Assembly: GCA_902789555.1 (NCBI GenBank)
Contig: CADAOF010000017.1
Coordinates: forward strand, 1-39,075
From: an uncultured Lachnospiraceae bacterium
GTDB lineage: Bacteria; Bacillota; Clostridia; Lachnospirales; Lachnospiraceae
Reading direction: 5' to 3'
DNA: 39,075 bases
The notes below the pieces were generated by a model. The model did no database searches. It had not been told where the DNA came from and saw only the letters and a list, made by a program, of their open reading frames with translations. Numbering within the stretch: position 1 is the stretch's first letter; each line of letters opens with the position of its first letter. The position numbers and the translations under genes are program-made. Positions 15,404-24,232 of this stretch are shown here, one piece after another.

Positions 15404-16339
15404 TCACTCCGCCAGCCCTTCGGCAACGCCCAGAAGCACGATGCCGATCATGACCACCGCCACCGTAACATACTGCTTCTTCGTCAGCCTTTCTTTAAGG
15501 AAGATCCGCGACAGAATCAGGGAAACGATGCTGTAGGCTGCGATCATCGGCGCGGCAACCACGCCCTGCCCGCTCATCGCGTAGACGTAGGCGGCCTGGC
15601 CGGCGGTCTCCAGCACGGCGGCCGTGACGCGGTTCCCCTGCTTTTTCAGCACGAGCCTTTCCTTTTTAATGAAGACCAGGTACAGCAGCAGGATGATTCC
15701 GACGATCAGGAAGGTAAATTCGTAGGAAATGTTCGCGACACTCTCGAAATTCTCTTCGGTCACATTCAGCAGCGGCGTCGCTTCCACGTCGTCCAGGTAA
15801 TAGGCGTCGAAGAAGGTGCCGAGTGCATCCAGGATGCAGTAAAGGATCGGCATGAGAAATGCCACGAAGCCGATCGAGTATTTTTTGTTTTCCGCCGTGA
15901 TGGGCGTTTCCGCCTTATCCTTGCGGTATTCCATGAGTCCCAGGAAGAAGATCCCGGCGCAGATGAGCACCACGCCGCCCGCAGAGATCCAGTCCATGGC
16001 CTGCCCCAGCACAACCAGGCAGAGGATGCAGGTCACGGCGCCGGAGGAGTTCTGGATGGGCGACGAAATGGACAGCTGCAGGTAGCGGAGGCCGAAATAG
16101 CCGACCGTCATGGACAGGATGTACATTGCAGAGACCGGCAGGTACACCAGCATGTTCCGCGGGTCATAGCTGCCTTCGAGCGTCAGCAGCAGGTACAGGG
16201 CGTGCAGACCCATGACAAAGCCGACAGCCACCGAAGTCCACAGGTGGCTGTGCCTTTCTTCGGGATCCGCACCGCGTTTATAGAAGAGATCGGCTGCGCC
16301 CCATGCAAGCATGGTGACGAGCGCATAAATAAACCACAT
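15404..16339 (-). CDS. EamA-like (drug/metabolite superfamily) permease
   Basis: The protein has 311 residues with about ten transmembrane helices arranged as two five-helix repeats (..MLAWGAADLFYKRG.. in the first half; ..QAAYVYAMSGQGVVAAPMIAAYSIVSLILSRIFLKERL.. region, seen in pieces, is the typical EamA second-repeat end). These proteins export or exchange small metabolites. A loop of about 60 residues between the repeats is longer than usual. It is the nearest gene upstream of the dehydrogenase, on the same strand, separated by the inverted repeat. Substrate unknown. Confidence 0.75.
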   Translation of the reverse strand: MWFIYALVTMLAWGAADLFYKRGADPEERHSHLWTSVAVGFVMGLHALYLLLTLEGSYDPRNMLVYLPVSAMYILSMTVGYFGLRYLQLSISSPIQNSSGAVTCILCLVVLGQAMDWISAGGVVLICAGIFFLGLMEYRKDKAETPITAENKKYSIGFVAFLMPILYCILDALGTFFDAYYLDDVEATPLLNVTEENFESVANISYEFTFLIVGIILLLYLVFIKKERLVLKKQGNRVTAAVLETAGQAAYVYAMSGQGVVAAPMIAAYSIVSLILSRIFLKERLTKKQYVTVAVVMIGIVLLGVAEGLAE

Positions 16340-16355
16340 CGTTCGTTAAGGCTCC

Positions 16356-16901
16356 TTACTCGTTATCCAGGATCTCTTCATCGGGATCAAAGAAACGGTC
16401 TTTTTTCTTTATCGCCTGCATCAGTGCCATGCGTTCCTCGTTGCCGAGCACCACTTCCGCCTGCCCTTCCTTGATCTCCTTCAGATAGGTATAGCAGGTG
16501 TTCCGGCTGTGGATGACGTTCAGGAGGAAGCCGTTGTTGTTCAGGTCCAGCATGGCCAGGACAAAGCTCGCCTGCCCGCCCATGCCTTCGAAGGCGTTGT
16601 AGTGGATCACGGCGACTTTCTGATAGGAATTGACGATGCTTCGGTTGAAAAGACGCATCACATCCTTGTCGGCCTTTTCCAGATCCTCGAGCTTTTCGAC
16701 GCGGCCGATGAGGCCGGAAACGGTATCTTCCAGCGAAGCTGCGTCTTTTCCGCGCATAAACAAGTCATATCCGCGGCAAAGTTTGATATACTTCGTCAGC
16801 CAGAAGATCATGAGGGCAAGGAAGATCAGCACCAGGACGAGCAGGACCAGGACGGCAGTGTCGGTCGAAATGCCGAGTTTTGTCAGAATACTCTCTTGCA
16901 T
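16356..16901 (-). CDS. DUF4446 family membrane protein
   Basis: The protein has 181 residues. One N-terminal transmembrane helix (about 17-38, ..AVLVLLVLVLIFLALMIFWL..) is followed by a short coiled-coil stretch (..LIGRVEKLEDLEKADKDVM..) and a conserved globular end (..VAVIHYNAFEGMGGQASFVLAML.., ..RNTCYTYLKEIKEG..). This matches the DUF4446 family, which regularly follows parB in Clostridia. Function is unknown. Gene position, 9 nt after parB, suggests a role in segregation or cell-cycle control. Confidence 0.85.
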   Translation of the reverse strand: MQESILTKLGISTDTAVLVLLVLVLIFLALMIFWLTKYIKLCRGYDLFMRGKDAASLEDTVSGLIGRVEKLEDLEKADKDVMRLFNRSIVNSYQKVAVIHYNAFEGMGGQASFVLAMLDLNNNGFLLNVIHSRNTCYTYLKEIKEGQAEVVLGNEERMALMQAIKKKDRFFDPDEEILDNE

Positions 16902-16910
16902 GGGAACCTC

Positions 16911-17843
16911 CTATTTCAGCCTGTCGGTAATGCGTTCCAGATCTTCGACCGAATAATAATCGATGACGATCTGACCTTTGTCCGGCTCGGTGCGGCGGAT
17001 GGTGACCTTGGTGCCGAGCGTCTTGCGGAGCCTGAGCTCCCACTCGTCGTAAGCCGTCCGGTCCGCTGCCCGCCAGTCGGGCTCTTCGGTCTTTTCCGGC
17101 TGGTTCATGCGCTTGACGAGCCGTTCCGTTTCGCGGACGCTGAGTGCTTTTTCCGCGATCTCCTTCGCGGCTTCAAGCTGTTTTTTCTTATCGGAAAGCC
17201 CTAACAGCGCGCGGGCATGGCCTTCGCTTAAGGATCCATCCATGACCATGGCCTGGACGCGTTCGTCGAGCTTTAAAAGGCGCAGGCTGTTCGCGACCGC
17301 GCTGCGGCTCTTGGAAACTTTTTCTGCGAGTTCTTCCTGCTTCAGGCTGAAGTCCGTCATCAGCTGGCGGTAAGCCTGGGCTTCTTCGATGGGATTGAGG
17401 TCTTCGCGCTGGATGTTCTCGATCAGGGCGACCTCAGTCAGTTCCTGTTCGCTCAGTTCCCGCACAATGACCGGGATCTTCGTAAGACCCGCCATCTTGG
17501 CAGCGCGCCAGCGGCGTTCACCGGCAGCGATCTCGTAGTGTCCGTCTTTCGGGACGACGAGGATCGGCTGCAGCACACCGCGCTGGCCGATCGAATCCGC
17601 GAGTTCCCGAAGGGCGCTTTCGTCAAATAAGACACGCGGCTGGCTCGGACGCGGCTCCACCTGTGAGATCGCGACTTCGCGAATAATTTCCCCCTTATCC
17701 ACCGATTTTTCCACATTTGAAGGGCTATTTGTGGATAACTCTTCGTTGATAAGAGAATTTTCCGGAGTTTTTTCCACTTTTTCCTCGGGATATCCCGGAA
17801 TCAGGGCTCCAAGTCCTCTGCCCAGTGCATTTTTCCTTGTCAT
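16911..17843 (-). CDS. parB: Chromosome-partitioning protein ParB (Spo0J)
   Basis: The protein has 310 residues. The N-terminal tail MTRKNALGRGLGALIPG contains the ParA-stimulating basic segment. The CTP-binding ParB domain has ..IAAGERRWRAAKMAG.. and ..IENIQREDLNPIEEA... A helix-turn-helix follows (..KQEELAEKVSKSRSAVANSLRLL..), then a C-terminal dimerisation region. The linker (residues about 18-50) is Asn/Ser/Glu-rich and its DNA is unusually A/T-rich. It binds parS; four such sites lie at 19454-20121, within 4 kb. It is cotranscribed with parA upstream and the DUF4446 gene downstream. Confidence 0.96.
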   Translation of the reverse strand: MTRKNALGRGLGALIPGYPEEKVEKTPENSLINEELSTNSPSNVEKSVDKGEIIREVAISQVEPRPSQPRVLFDESALRELADSIGQRGVLQPILVVPKDGHYEIAAGERRWRAAKMAGLTKIPVIVRELSEQELTEVALIENIQREDLNPIEEAQAYRQLMTDFSLKQEELAEKVSKSRSAVANSLRLLKLDERVQAMVMDGSLSEGHARALLGLSDKKKQLEAAKEIAEKALSVRETERLVKRMNQPEKTEEPDWRAADRTAYDEWELRLRKTLGTKVTIRRTEPDKGQIVIDYYSVEDLERITDRLK

Positions 17844-17883
17844 AACTTCCTCTTTCTGCGCCGTGCGGAAAACGGCAAAATCT

Positions 17884-18651
17884 TTACTCCGGCCTGTGCT
17901 TTACGACTTCCTTCGCGAGCTGCCGGTAGGCTTCGGCGCCGGCTGAGCGGGAATCGTAAAGATTGATCGGCAGGCCGTGGCTGGGCGCCTCGGCAAGCCG
18001 CACGTTCCGCGGAATGATGGTCTTGTAGATATTCTGGCGGAGGTTTTCCTTAACGTTCTCCACCACCTGCATGGACAGGTTGGTCCGGGCGTCGTACATC
18101 GTGAAGACGACACCTTCGATCTCCAGTTTGGGATTGAGGCTCTTCTGCACCAGGCCGATGGTATACAGCAGCTGGCTCAGGCCTTCGAGTGCATAGTATT
18201 CGCACTGGATCGGAACGAGGACCGCATCAGCTGCGGTCATGGCGTTGATGGTCAGCAGATTGAGCGAGGGTGGGCAGTCGATCAGGACGTAATCGTATTC
18301 GTCTCTCACCCCGGCAATCCCGTTTTTCAGGATGTACTGGCTCTTGGGGATGCCGATGAGTTCGACTTCCGCGCCGGCCAGATGCACTGTCGCAGGCAGG
18401 ACGTCGACGCCGTCCACCACGGAGGCATAGCGGCATTCCGCAAGCTCGCACTCTCCGATCATCAGCTGATAAACGGTCATGTCCAGATTGTCTTTGTCGA
18501 GGCCGAGCCCGCTTGAGGTGTTGCCCTGCGGATCCATGTCGATCGTCAGGACCTTTTTGCCCAGCTCAGCCAGACTTGCCGACAGATTGATGACGGTTGT
18601 GGTCTTGCCCACGCCGCCTTTCTGATTGGCGATGGCGATGATCCGGCTCAT
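17884..18651 (-). CDS. parA: Chromosome-partitioning ATPase ParA (Soj)
   Basis: The protein has 255 residues. It starts MSRIIAIANQKGGVGKTTT with the deviant Walker A motif (residues 10-18), then ..LTIDMDPQGNTSSGLGLD.. and ..YDYVLIDCPPSLNLLT... The length and the absence of an N-terminal helix-turn-helix place it in the chromosomal Soj group. With ParB it separates origins and, in Bacillota, influences DnaA. The gene begins 8 nt after rsmG ends and is followed by parB after 40 nt, the standard order. Confidence 0.96.
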   Translation of the reverse strand: MSRIIAIANQKGGVGKTTTVINLSASLAELGKKVLTIDMDPQGNTSSGLGLDKDNLDMTVYQLMIGECELAECRYASVVDGVDVLPATVHLAGAEVELIGIPKSQYILKNGIAGVRDEYDYVLIDCPPSLNLLTINAMTAADAVLVPIQCEYYALEGLSQLLYTIGLVQKSLNPKLEIEGVVFTMYDARTNLSMQVVENVKENLRQNIYKTIIPRNVRLAEAPSHGLPINLYDSRSAGAEAYRQLAKEVVKHRPE

Positions 18652-18659
18652 ATTCCTCC

Positions 18660-19409
18660 TTATGTCAGCGGCGATCTCGCCGCAGTTCCCGCTTTACGGG
18701 GGTATTTTTTCGGTGTCGCTGCCGTTTTGGCGATGCGGATGAGGCTTCTTCCCAGGCTTTCTCCGTCCGCGCCGGGCAGTTCGAACACCTCTATTTCAGC
18801 GATCTCGCCGCCGAGGCGCTTCACGGCGCCTTTGGCCGCGGCCGTCTCTTCTTCAGCGCCGCTTCCCTTGTAGGCGAGGAAGCTTCCTCCGACTTTTACG
18901 TAAGGCAGACAGTATTCGGAAAGCACGGGAAGTCCTGCAACTGCGCGGGAAACCGCAATGTCAAAGTTTTCCCGGAGGTTTTCCTGCCTTGCACCGTCCT
19001 CAGCTCTGGCATGGACGGCTTCGATGCCGCCGAGGCCGAGTGCTTCAATGACTTCGTTCAGGAAGTTTACCCTCTTCTGAAGCGAGTCGAGGAGCGTTAC
19101 CTTCAGTCCCGGATACAGGATCTTCAGGGGGATCCCGGGGAATCCTGCCCCACTTCCGACGTCGATGAGGCTCGTTCCCTCGCCTTTCGGCGGGAACCAC
19201 GGCAGCCTTGCCGGCGCGCAGCTGTCCAGGAAATGCTTATGAACGACGTCCTTATAGTCCGTGATGGCTGTCAGGTTCATCACGGCGTTTTTCTTTTCAA
19301 GAAGGTCTGCATACAGCAGAAAAGCCGCGTTTTGCTCCGCGCTCAGCGCGATGCCTTCCGCGGCGAAGGCGTTCTGCAGATATTCGGATGGATCAAATGA
19401 TGCGTTCAT
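18660..19409 (-). CDS. rsmG: 16S rRNA (guanine-N7) methyltransferase
   Basis: The protein has 249 residues from ATG 19409 (MNASFDPSEYLQ). The S-adenosylmethionine-binding motif DVGSGAGFPGIPLKI and ..NFDIAVSRAVAGLPVLSEYCLP.. are typical of RsmG, which methylates G527 of 16S rRNA. A TTG at 19445 would extend the frame, but it coincides with the -35 box of the promoter at 19417-19445. With ATG 19409 the predicted transcription start falls at or next to the A of ATG, so the message would be leaderless. Consistent with that, no ribosome site is seen. It heads the rsmG-parA-parB-DUF4446 series. Confidence 0.93.
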   Translation of the reverse strand: MNASFDPSEYLQNAFAAEGIALSAEQNAAFLLYADLLEKKNAVMNLTAITDYKDVVHKHFLDSCAPARLPWFPPKGEGTSLIDVGSGAGFPGIPLKILYPGLKVTLLDSLQKRVNFLNEVIEALGLGGIEAVHARAEDGARQENLRENFDIAVSRAVAGLPVLSEYCLPYVKVGGSFLAYKGSGAEEETAAAKGAVKRLGGEIAEIEVFELPGADGESLGRSLIRIAKTAATPKKYPRKAGTAARSPLT

Positions 19410-19416
19410 GCTTCGT

Positions 19417-19445
19417 ATTTTATCAAAGCGTCCGTCTGTTTGCAA
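19417..19445 (-). promoter_or_regulatory. rsmG promoter, predicts leaderless mRNA
   Basis: On the complementary strand TTGCAA (19445-19440), 17-nt spacer, TAAAAT (19422-19417). Only 7 nt separate the -10 box from ATG 19409. A parS site lies about 9 bp upstream of the -35 box. Confidence 0.7.
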
Positions 19446-19453
19446 TACTCCGA

Positions 19454-19469
19454 TGTTTCACGTGAAACA
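19454..19469. promoter_or_regulatory. parS site 1
   Basis: TGTTTCACGTGAAACA, the 16-bp palindrome recognised by Bacillota ParB/Spo0J. Perfect copy. Confidence 0.95.
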
Positions 19470-19494
19470 AAAAACACCGTTTTCACGCCGCAGA

Positions 19495-19510
19495 TGTTTC
19501 ACGTGAAACA
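19495..19510. promoter_or_regulatory. parS site 2
   Basis: TGTTTCACGTGAAACA, identical to site 1 and 41 bp away (about four helical turns). Confidence 0.95.
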
Positions 19511-20064
19511 CAGCAGTTTCGGTCTTCCGGCCGTCCGTTCTGCGTTCGCTCCTTCACGATAGTGCGCCGTTCGGGGAAGTACAGGGCGCCGCATCTCCGC
19601 CGTCTTTTCGGCAGCTTCGCGAACCGCCTGAGAATGCCGAAGCATTTCAGGCTTGACGCTCAGTGCGGCCTCACCGCGGATGGTGCGGCCGCATCCGAAG
19701 ACGGCATCATGCGGCGCCGGTGCTTCCTGCCGAACGGCTTAATATCGTTCAGGAGCGAAGCGCAGCCCCGTCCGGCCCGCCAGGCAGTCCTGCCGTTGAC
19801 CCGGCATCAGAACATCCGGAAGGCAGCACATGTTCCGGGCAACGCCGTCTCCGGATAAAAACCGCGCATTCCTCTGCGCGGTTTTTACCGAGGTTCAGCG
19901 AAAATGCATCCGGCATTTTCGCGGTTTACGAGGTTTCCGGAGGAACGGCGGAAGAACGGAACATCCGTGATGCCCCGGATGTTCTGCCGCCGGGGAAACG
20001 GCTGCGTCTGCTGCGGGCCGCAAAAGGGGCGGACTGCCGAACGGTCTGCCCGTGAGGCGAAAAA
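19511..20064. other. Highly folded 550-bp intergenic stretch between parS pairs
   Basis: No convincing gene was found: the open frames here lack ribosome sites. Three strong hairpins occur. The first, 19857-19886, is a perfect 12-bp stem AAAAACCGCGCA with T5, a bidirectional terminator. The second, 19898-19922, has GCGAAAATGC paired with GCATTTTCGC. The third, 19947-19991, has GGCGG + GAACATCCG paired with CGGATGTTC + CCGCC. A further copy of the GAACATCCGG word lies at 19809-19818. G+C is higher than in neighbouring intergenic DNA. An unrecognised structured RNA read in either direction into the terminator is possible. Confidence 0.45.
19857..19886. terminator. Perfect 12-bp bidirectional terminator hairpin
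   Basis: AAAAACCGCGCA (19857-19868), loop of 6, TGCGCGGTTTTT (19875-19886). T5 runs exist on both strands. Confidence 0.8.
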
Positions 20065-20080
20065 TGTTTCACGTGAAACA
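20065..20080. promoter_or_regulatory. parS site 3
   Basis: TGTTTCACGTGAAACA, perfect copy on the mnmG side of the intergenic region. Confidence 0.95.
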
Positions 20081-20105
20081 ATAACCGGCTGTTCAGTCCT
20101 GAAAA

Positions 20106-20121
20106 TGTTTCACGTGAAATA
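20106..20121. promoter_or_regulatory. parS site 4, one mismatch
   Basis: TGTTTCACGTGAAATA, one base from the perfect site, 41 bp after site 3 (the same spacing as sites 1 and 2) and ending exactly at the mnmG stop codon. Confidence 0.85.
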
Positions 20122-22026
20122 TTATGACCGGGTTTCGCGCTTTTTCTGCTCCAGCCAGACGTTCAGCATGGCGATGTCCGCCGGAGATACGCCGGCGATG
20201 CGGCTGGCCTGGCCGAGGGAATGCGGGCGGAAGCGTTCGAGCTTCTGTGCCGCCTCGATGCGAAGGCTTCCCACGTCGGAATAATCGATATCATCGGGGA
20301 TCAGGCGCGATTCCAGCTTCTTGAAATGCTCCACCTGCTGCCTCTGGCGGCGGATGTAGCCCTCGTATTTGATCTCGATATTCACCTGCTCGCGCACGTC
20401 AGCCGGAAGCTCAGGGCGCTCCGGATCGACGGGCTGAAGCTTTTCGTAGTCCAGTTCAGGCCTGCGGATCAGTTCCTCCATCGTAATGCCGCTCTTAAGC
20501 GGTGTGGAGCCGTATTCCGCAAGCAGCGCCTGCACCGGCGCCGAAGTCCCGAGTGTCACGCTCTTCACGCGCTCGATCTCTCGCTCGATCGCGTCCCGTT
20601 TGGCCGTAAAGGCCGCCCAGCGCGCATCATCGATGAGGCCGACCCGCCGTCCGACCGGAGTAAGGCGCAGATCCGCGTTGTCCTGCCTGAGCAGCAGGCG
20701 GTACTCCGCGCGGCTCGTCATCATCCGATAGGGCTCGGTATTTTCCTTCGTCGTCAGGTCGTCGATCAGCACGCCGATATAGGCCTCGCTCCGGTCCAGG
20801 ATCATCGGTTCCTCGCCCCTTATCGCCAGCGCCGCGTTGATCCCGGCCACGATGCCCTGTGCCGCTGCCTCCTCGTAGCCCGAGCTGCCGTTGCTCTGGC
20901 CTGCGCTGTAAAGCCCTTTGATCGCCTTCAGCTCAAGGGTCGGCCGGAGCTGTCTCGGATCCAGGCAGTCGTACATGATCGCGTAGGCGTTCCGCACGAT
21001 CTCCGCGTGCTCAAGGCCCGGCACCGTATGTATCATCGCGTGCTGCACGTCCTCGGGCAGCGAACTGGACATTCCTGAGATGTAAAGTTCGTTCGTGTAG
21101 AGCCCCTCCGGCTCGATGAAGAGCTGGTGGCGCGCCTTGTCCGGGAACTTGACCACCTTATCCTCAATGGACGGGCAGTAACGCGGTCCGGTCCCCTTGA
21201 TCGCGCCCGAAAACAGCGGCGATCGGTCGATGTTCCGGCGGATGATCTCATGCGTTTCTTCCGTAGTATAGGTAAGCCAGCAGGAAACCTGCGGTTTTTC
21301 GATGTCTTCGGCGCGGTTCGTGAAGGAAAACGGCACGAGTTCGTCGTCGCCCTTCTGCTCCGTCATCTTCGAGAAATCGACCGTACGGCCGTCAATGCGC
21401 GCCGGCGTTCCGGTCTTGAAGCGCAGGAGTTCGATCCCGCATTCCCGCAGGGAATCCGACAGGTGCGTCGCCGCCTTCAGGCCGTTCGGACCGGTCGGGT
21501 CGCTGACCTCGCCGTAGACGCAGCGGGCCTTTAAGTAGGTCCCGGTGCAGAGGATCACGGCTTTTGCAAGGTATTTCCAGCCGGATACCGTCTCGATCCC
21601 GCGGCAGACACCGTCCTCCACGAGGATCTTCGCGGCTTCCGCCTGCTTGATCACGAGATGCGGGGTATTTTCCAGCACCTCGCGCATGCGCTGCGTATAT
21701 TCCCTCTTGTCAGCCTGGGCGCGCAGCGAATGCACGGCGCTGCCCTTGGATTCGTTCAGCATGCGGGACTGGATGAAGGCCTTGTCGATGTTCTTTCCCA
21801 TCTCGCCGCCGAGCGCATCCAGTTCGCGGACCAGATGGCCCTTGCTCGTCCCGCCGATGTTCGGATTGCAGGGCATCATCGCGATGCTGTCGACGCTGAC
21901 GGTAAACATGACCGTCTCCATGCCGAGGCGTGCGGCTGCCAGGGCAGCTTCGCAGCCGGCATGGCCGGCACCCACCACCGCGACGTCGCATTCCGTCACT
22001 TTATTCAACGCGTCTTCTCTCATCAT
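20122..22026 (-). CDS. mnmG: tRNA uridine-5-carboxymethylaminomethyl modification enzyme MnmG (GidA)
   Basis: The protein has 634 residues from ATG 22026. The FAD-binding motif ..[18 protein letters not shown].. is followed by ..[18 protein letters not shown].., and a helical C-terminal domain holds the tRNA- and MnmE-contacting region (..[18 protein letters not shown].. and ..[18 protein letters not shown]..). With MnmE it modifies U34 of tRNAs reading two-codon boxes. Full family length. Two ATGs stand in tandem at 22026 and 22023 with a weak GGGGAC site upstream. It lies 67 nt after mnmE on the same strand and is the last gene of the rpmH-to-mnmG series. Its stop codon abuts parS site 4. 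Confidence 0.96.
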   Translation of the reverse strand: MMREDALNKVTECDVAVVGAGHAGCEAALAAARLGMETVMFTVSVDSIAMMPCNPNIGGTSKGHLVRELDALGGEMGKNIDKAFIQSRMLNESKGSAVHSLRAQADKREYTQRMREVLENTPHLVIKQAEAAKILVEDGVCRGIETVSGWKYLAKAVILCTGTYLKARCVYGEVSDPTGPNGLKAATHLSDSLRECGIELLRFKTGTPARIDGRTVDFSKMTEQKGDDELVPFSFTNRAEDIEKPQVSCWLTYTTEETHEIIRRNIDRSPLFSGAIKGTGPRYCPSIEDKVVKFPDKARHQLFIEPEGLYTNELYISGMSSSLPEDVQHAMIHTVPGLEHAEIVRNAYAIMYDCLDPRQLRPTLELKAIKGLYSAGQSNGSSGYEEAAAQGIVAGINAALAIRGEEPMILDRSEAYIGVLIDDLTTKENTEPYRMMTSRAEYRLLLRQDNADLRLTPVGRRVGLIDDARWAAFTAKRDAIEREIERVKSVTLGTSAPVQALLAEYGSTPLKSGITMEELIRRPELDYEKLQPVDPERPELPADVREQVNIEIKYEGYIRRQRQQVEHFKKLESRLIPDDIDYSDVGSLRIEAAQKLERFRPHSLGQASRIAGVSPADIAMLNVWLEQKKRETRS

Positions 22027-22093
22027 GACCGTCCCCAAAAGGCCGTTTCAGGCCGTTTTTCTCCCAAACAAGACCTATATTGTGTATTAAATT

Positions 22094-23461
22094 CTACTTT
22101 CCAAGGCAGAATTTTCCGAATATTTCGTTGATCAGATCCTCTTCTGCTTCCTCGCCGAGGATCAGGCCAAGGCTGCGGTAGGCTTCCATGAAGTCCACGC
22201 TGAAGAAGTCCTCCGGCATGCCAAGGTCCAGGCTCTCCTGCACCCTTCGCAGCGCGTCCAGCGTCTCCCGGAGCAGCGCCTGGTGCCGCAGATTGGTGAC
22301 GACAAGCGGCTGCTGGCGGATCTCGCCGAAGAGGAAGCGGCGTTCCACGGCTTCCTGCAGTTCCGCGAGTCCCTCTCCCGTTTTCGCGGAGATCCGCAGC
22401 GTCTCCACGCCGGTCTCCCGCTCCACCTCCTGCGGATCCAGGACCTGCGGCAGGTCGGATTTGTTGATCAGGATCAGGCACTGCCGGTCCTTCAGGCCTG
22501 CCAACGCCTCGCGGTCCGTCCCGTCCAGCGCTTCCGAGCCGTCCAGCACGTAGAGGACGAGCTCGCTCTCCCGCGCCTTCTGCTCCGCGCGCTCGACGCC
22601 GATCTTTTCGATCTCGTCGCCGGTCTCCCGAAGGCCTGCGGTGTCCGCAAGGTGCAGCACCGCGTCACCCAGGCGCAGCGTTTCTTCAATGGTATCGCGC
22701 GTCGTCCCGGCGATCGGCGTAACGATCGCCCTCTCTTCGCCCAGCAGGGCATTCAGCAGCGACGACTTGCCGACGTTCGGCCGGCCGAGGATCGCGGTCC
22801 GGATGCCGTCTGCCAGTCTCCTGCCGTTTTCGCTGCCTGAAAGCAGGGTTTCGACAGCCCCGATCATCTCCTGCAGCTTCGGCTGCAGTCTTTCCGGATA
22901 ACCGTCCAGGGAAATATGCTCCGGATCGTCCAGCGCCGCCTCGATGAAAGCCGTTTCCTCCAGGATCTGCCCCCTGAGGCCGCGGATCACCGCCGAAAGG
23001 CTACCGCCGAGCTGCGAAAGAGCTGTTTCCCGGGCAAAATCGTTCTCCGCGCGGATAAGATCCATCACGGCTTCCGCTTCGGAGAGGTCCAGGCGGCCGT
23101 TCAGGAATGCCCTTTTCGAAAACTCGCCGGGCTCCGCGAGCCGCGCGCCGGCCTTTATCGCCGCCGCCAGCACCCGTTTCAGGACCAACGGACCGCCGTG
23201 GCACTGCAGCTCCACGGTATCCTCTGCCGTATAGCTGTGCGGCGCGCGCATCACGGCGATCAGGGCTTCGTCCAGTCGCTTTTCACCGTCCCGGACAAAA
23301 CCGTAATAAAGGTGCCGGGGCGCGGCTTCCGACAGCTTCAGGCCTTTGATCTCCGTGATTCTCTCCGCGGTCTCCACGGCGCCCGGGCCGCTGATCCGCA
23401 CGATGCCGATCCCGCCCGGGATCAGCCCCGTCGCAATCGCCGCAATCACATCGCTGTGCAT
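22094..23461 (-). CDS. mnmE: tRNA modification GTPase MnmE (TrmE)
   Basis: The protein has 455 residues. The N-terminal folate-binding domain opens with ..SDVIAAIATGLIPGGIGIVRISG. The G domain has G1 GRPNVGKSSLLN, G2 GTTRDTIEE, G3 DTAGLRE and G4 NKSD. The C-terminal motif FCLGK matches the CxGK that supplies the catalytic Cys. It dimerises and works with MnmG on U34 of tRNA. The gene order jag-mnmE-mnmG is standard. The window DNA here is the most G+C-rich of the block. Confidence 0.96.
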   Translation of the reverse strand: MHSDVIAAIATGLIPGGIGIVRISGPGAVETAERITEIKGLKLSEAAPRHLYYGFVRDGEKRLDEALIAVMRAPHSYTAEDTVELQCHGGPLVLKRVLAAAIKAGARLAEPGEFSKRAFLNGRLDLSEAEAVMDLIRAENDFARETALSQLGGSLSAVIRGLRGQILEETAFIEAALDDPEHISLDGYPERLQPKLQEMIGAVETLLSGSENGRRLADGIRTAILGRPNVGKSSLLNALLGEERAIVTPIAGTTRDTIEETLRLGDAVLHLADTAGLRETGDEIEKIGVERAEQKARESELVLYVLDGSEALDGTDREALAGLKDRQCLILINKSDLPQVLDPQEVERETGVETLRISAKTGEGLAELQEAVERRFLFGEIRQQPLVVTNLRHQALLRETLDALRRVQESLDLGMPEDFFSVDFMEAYRSLGLILGEEAEEDLINEIFGKFCLGK

Positions 23462-23480
23462 CTTATTCCTCCAAAAGTAA

Positions 23481-23504
23481 GGGCCCTGCCTCCCGGCAGG
23501 GCCC
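23481..23504 (-). terminator. Hairpin between jag and mnmE
   Basis: GGGCCCTGCC and GGCAGGGCCC form a perfect 10-bp stem around a 4-nt loop. The T run after it (TTACTTTTGG) is poor, so partial termination or RNA processing inside the operon is likely. Confidence 0.55.
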
Positions 23505-23517
23505 CAGACGCCCGAGC

Positions 23518-24222
23518 TTACTGCTCTTCGGTGAACTCAGCCGCATCCGCAGAACCGGCATACGCGCCCTGCGCGCCGCCCTTATATTCCTTTTTGCCGC
23601 TGCGTTTCGGGCTCACGACCACGTGACGGTAAGGCTCCTCTCCTTCACTGGAGGTCACGACATAGCGGTCGTTCTGCAGGCAGGAGTGGATGATCCGTCT
23701 TTCATAGGGGTTCATGGGCTCAAGCACGATGGGCTTGTGCGATTTTCTGACCTTTGCCGCAATGCTGCGCGCCAAGTTTTCCAGGGTTTCTTCGCGGCGT
23801 TCGCGGTAATTTTCGATGTCCAGCTTCACGCGGACGTATTCTTCGGTCTTCTTGTTGACCACGAGGCTGGTCAGATACTGCAGCGAATCCAGGGTCTGGC
23901 CGCGCTTGCCAATCAGGATCCCCATGTCGTCGCCCTGCAGATCGATGTTCAGGGTGTGCTCGTCTTCGTTGTATTCGCTGACGACCGTAACGTCCATGTT
24001 CATGGAACGGAACACGTCCTGCAGGAAGGCCTCGGCATTGCCGTCGACGCTGTCCTTCACGCGTGCTCTGATCACGGCCGGACGCGCGCCGATCCCCAGG
24101 ATGCCGGCGGCGCCTTTGTCTTCTACTTCAAAATCAAGCAGGTCGCTGCTGATGCGCAGCTCGACGATCGCCTTATTGATGGCATCGTCAACGGTCTTTC
24201 CGGTAAATGTCGTATATTCCAT
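23518..24222 (-). CDS. jag: RNA-binding protein Jag/KhpB
   Basis: The protein has 234 residues from ATG 24222 (MEYTTFTGKTVDDAI; AAGAAGGAAATT upstream). The Jag N-terminal domain is followed by a KH domain with ..GDDMGILIGKRGQTLDSLQYL.. and an R3H domain with ..KPIVLEPMNPYERRIIHSCLQ... KhpB binds many RNAs, pairs with KhpA and affects cell elongation and division in Bacillota. The gene lies 10 nt after yidC. The C-terminal tail (..GGAQGAYAGSADAAEF..) is low-complexity. Confidence 0.94.
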   Translation of the reverse strand: MEYTTFTGKTVDDAINKAIVELRISSDLLDFEVEDKGAAGILGIGARPAVIRARVKDSVDGNAEAFLQDVFRSMNMDVTVVSEYNEDEHTLNIDLQGDDMGILIGKRGQTLDSLQYLTSLVVNKKTEEYVRVKLDIENYRERREETLENLARSIAAKVRKSHKPIVLEPMNPYERRIIHSCLQNDRYVVTSSEGEEPYRHVVVSPKRSGKKEYKGGAQGAYAGSADAAEFTEEQ

Positions 24223-24232
24223 AATTTCCTTC

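Noticed and set aside
19562-19858. 98-codon plus-strand frame ending just before the 19857 terminator
   Set aside because: GTG start without ribosome site, Arg/Ala-rich composition typical of G+C-rich non-coding DNA, and overlapping hairpin words. Kept only as part of the structured intergenic region.
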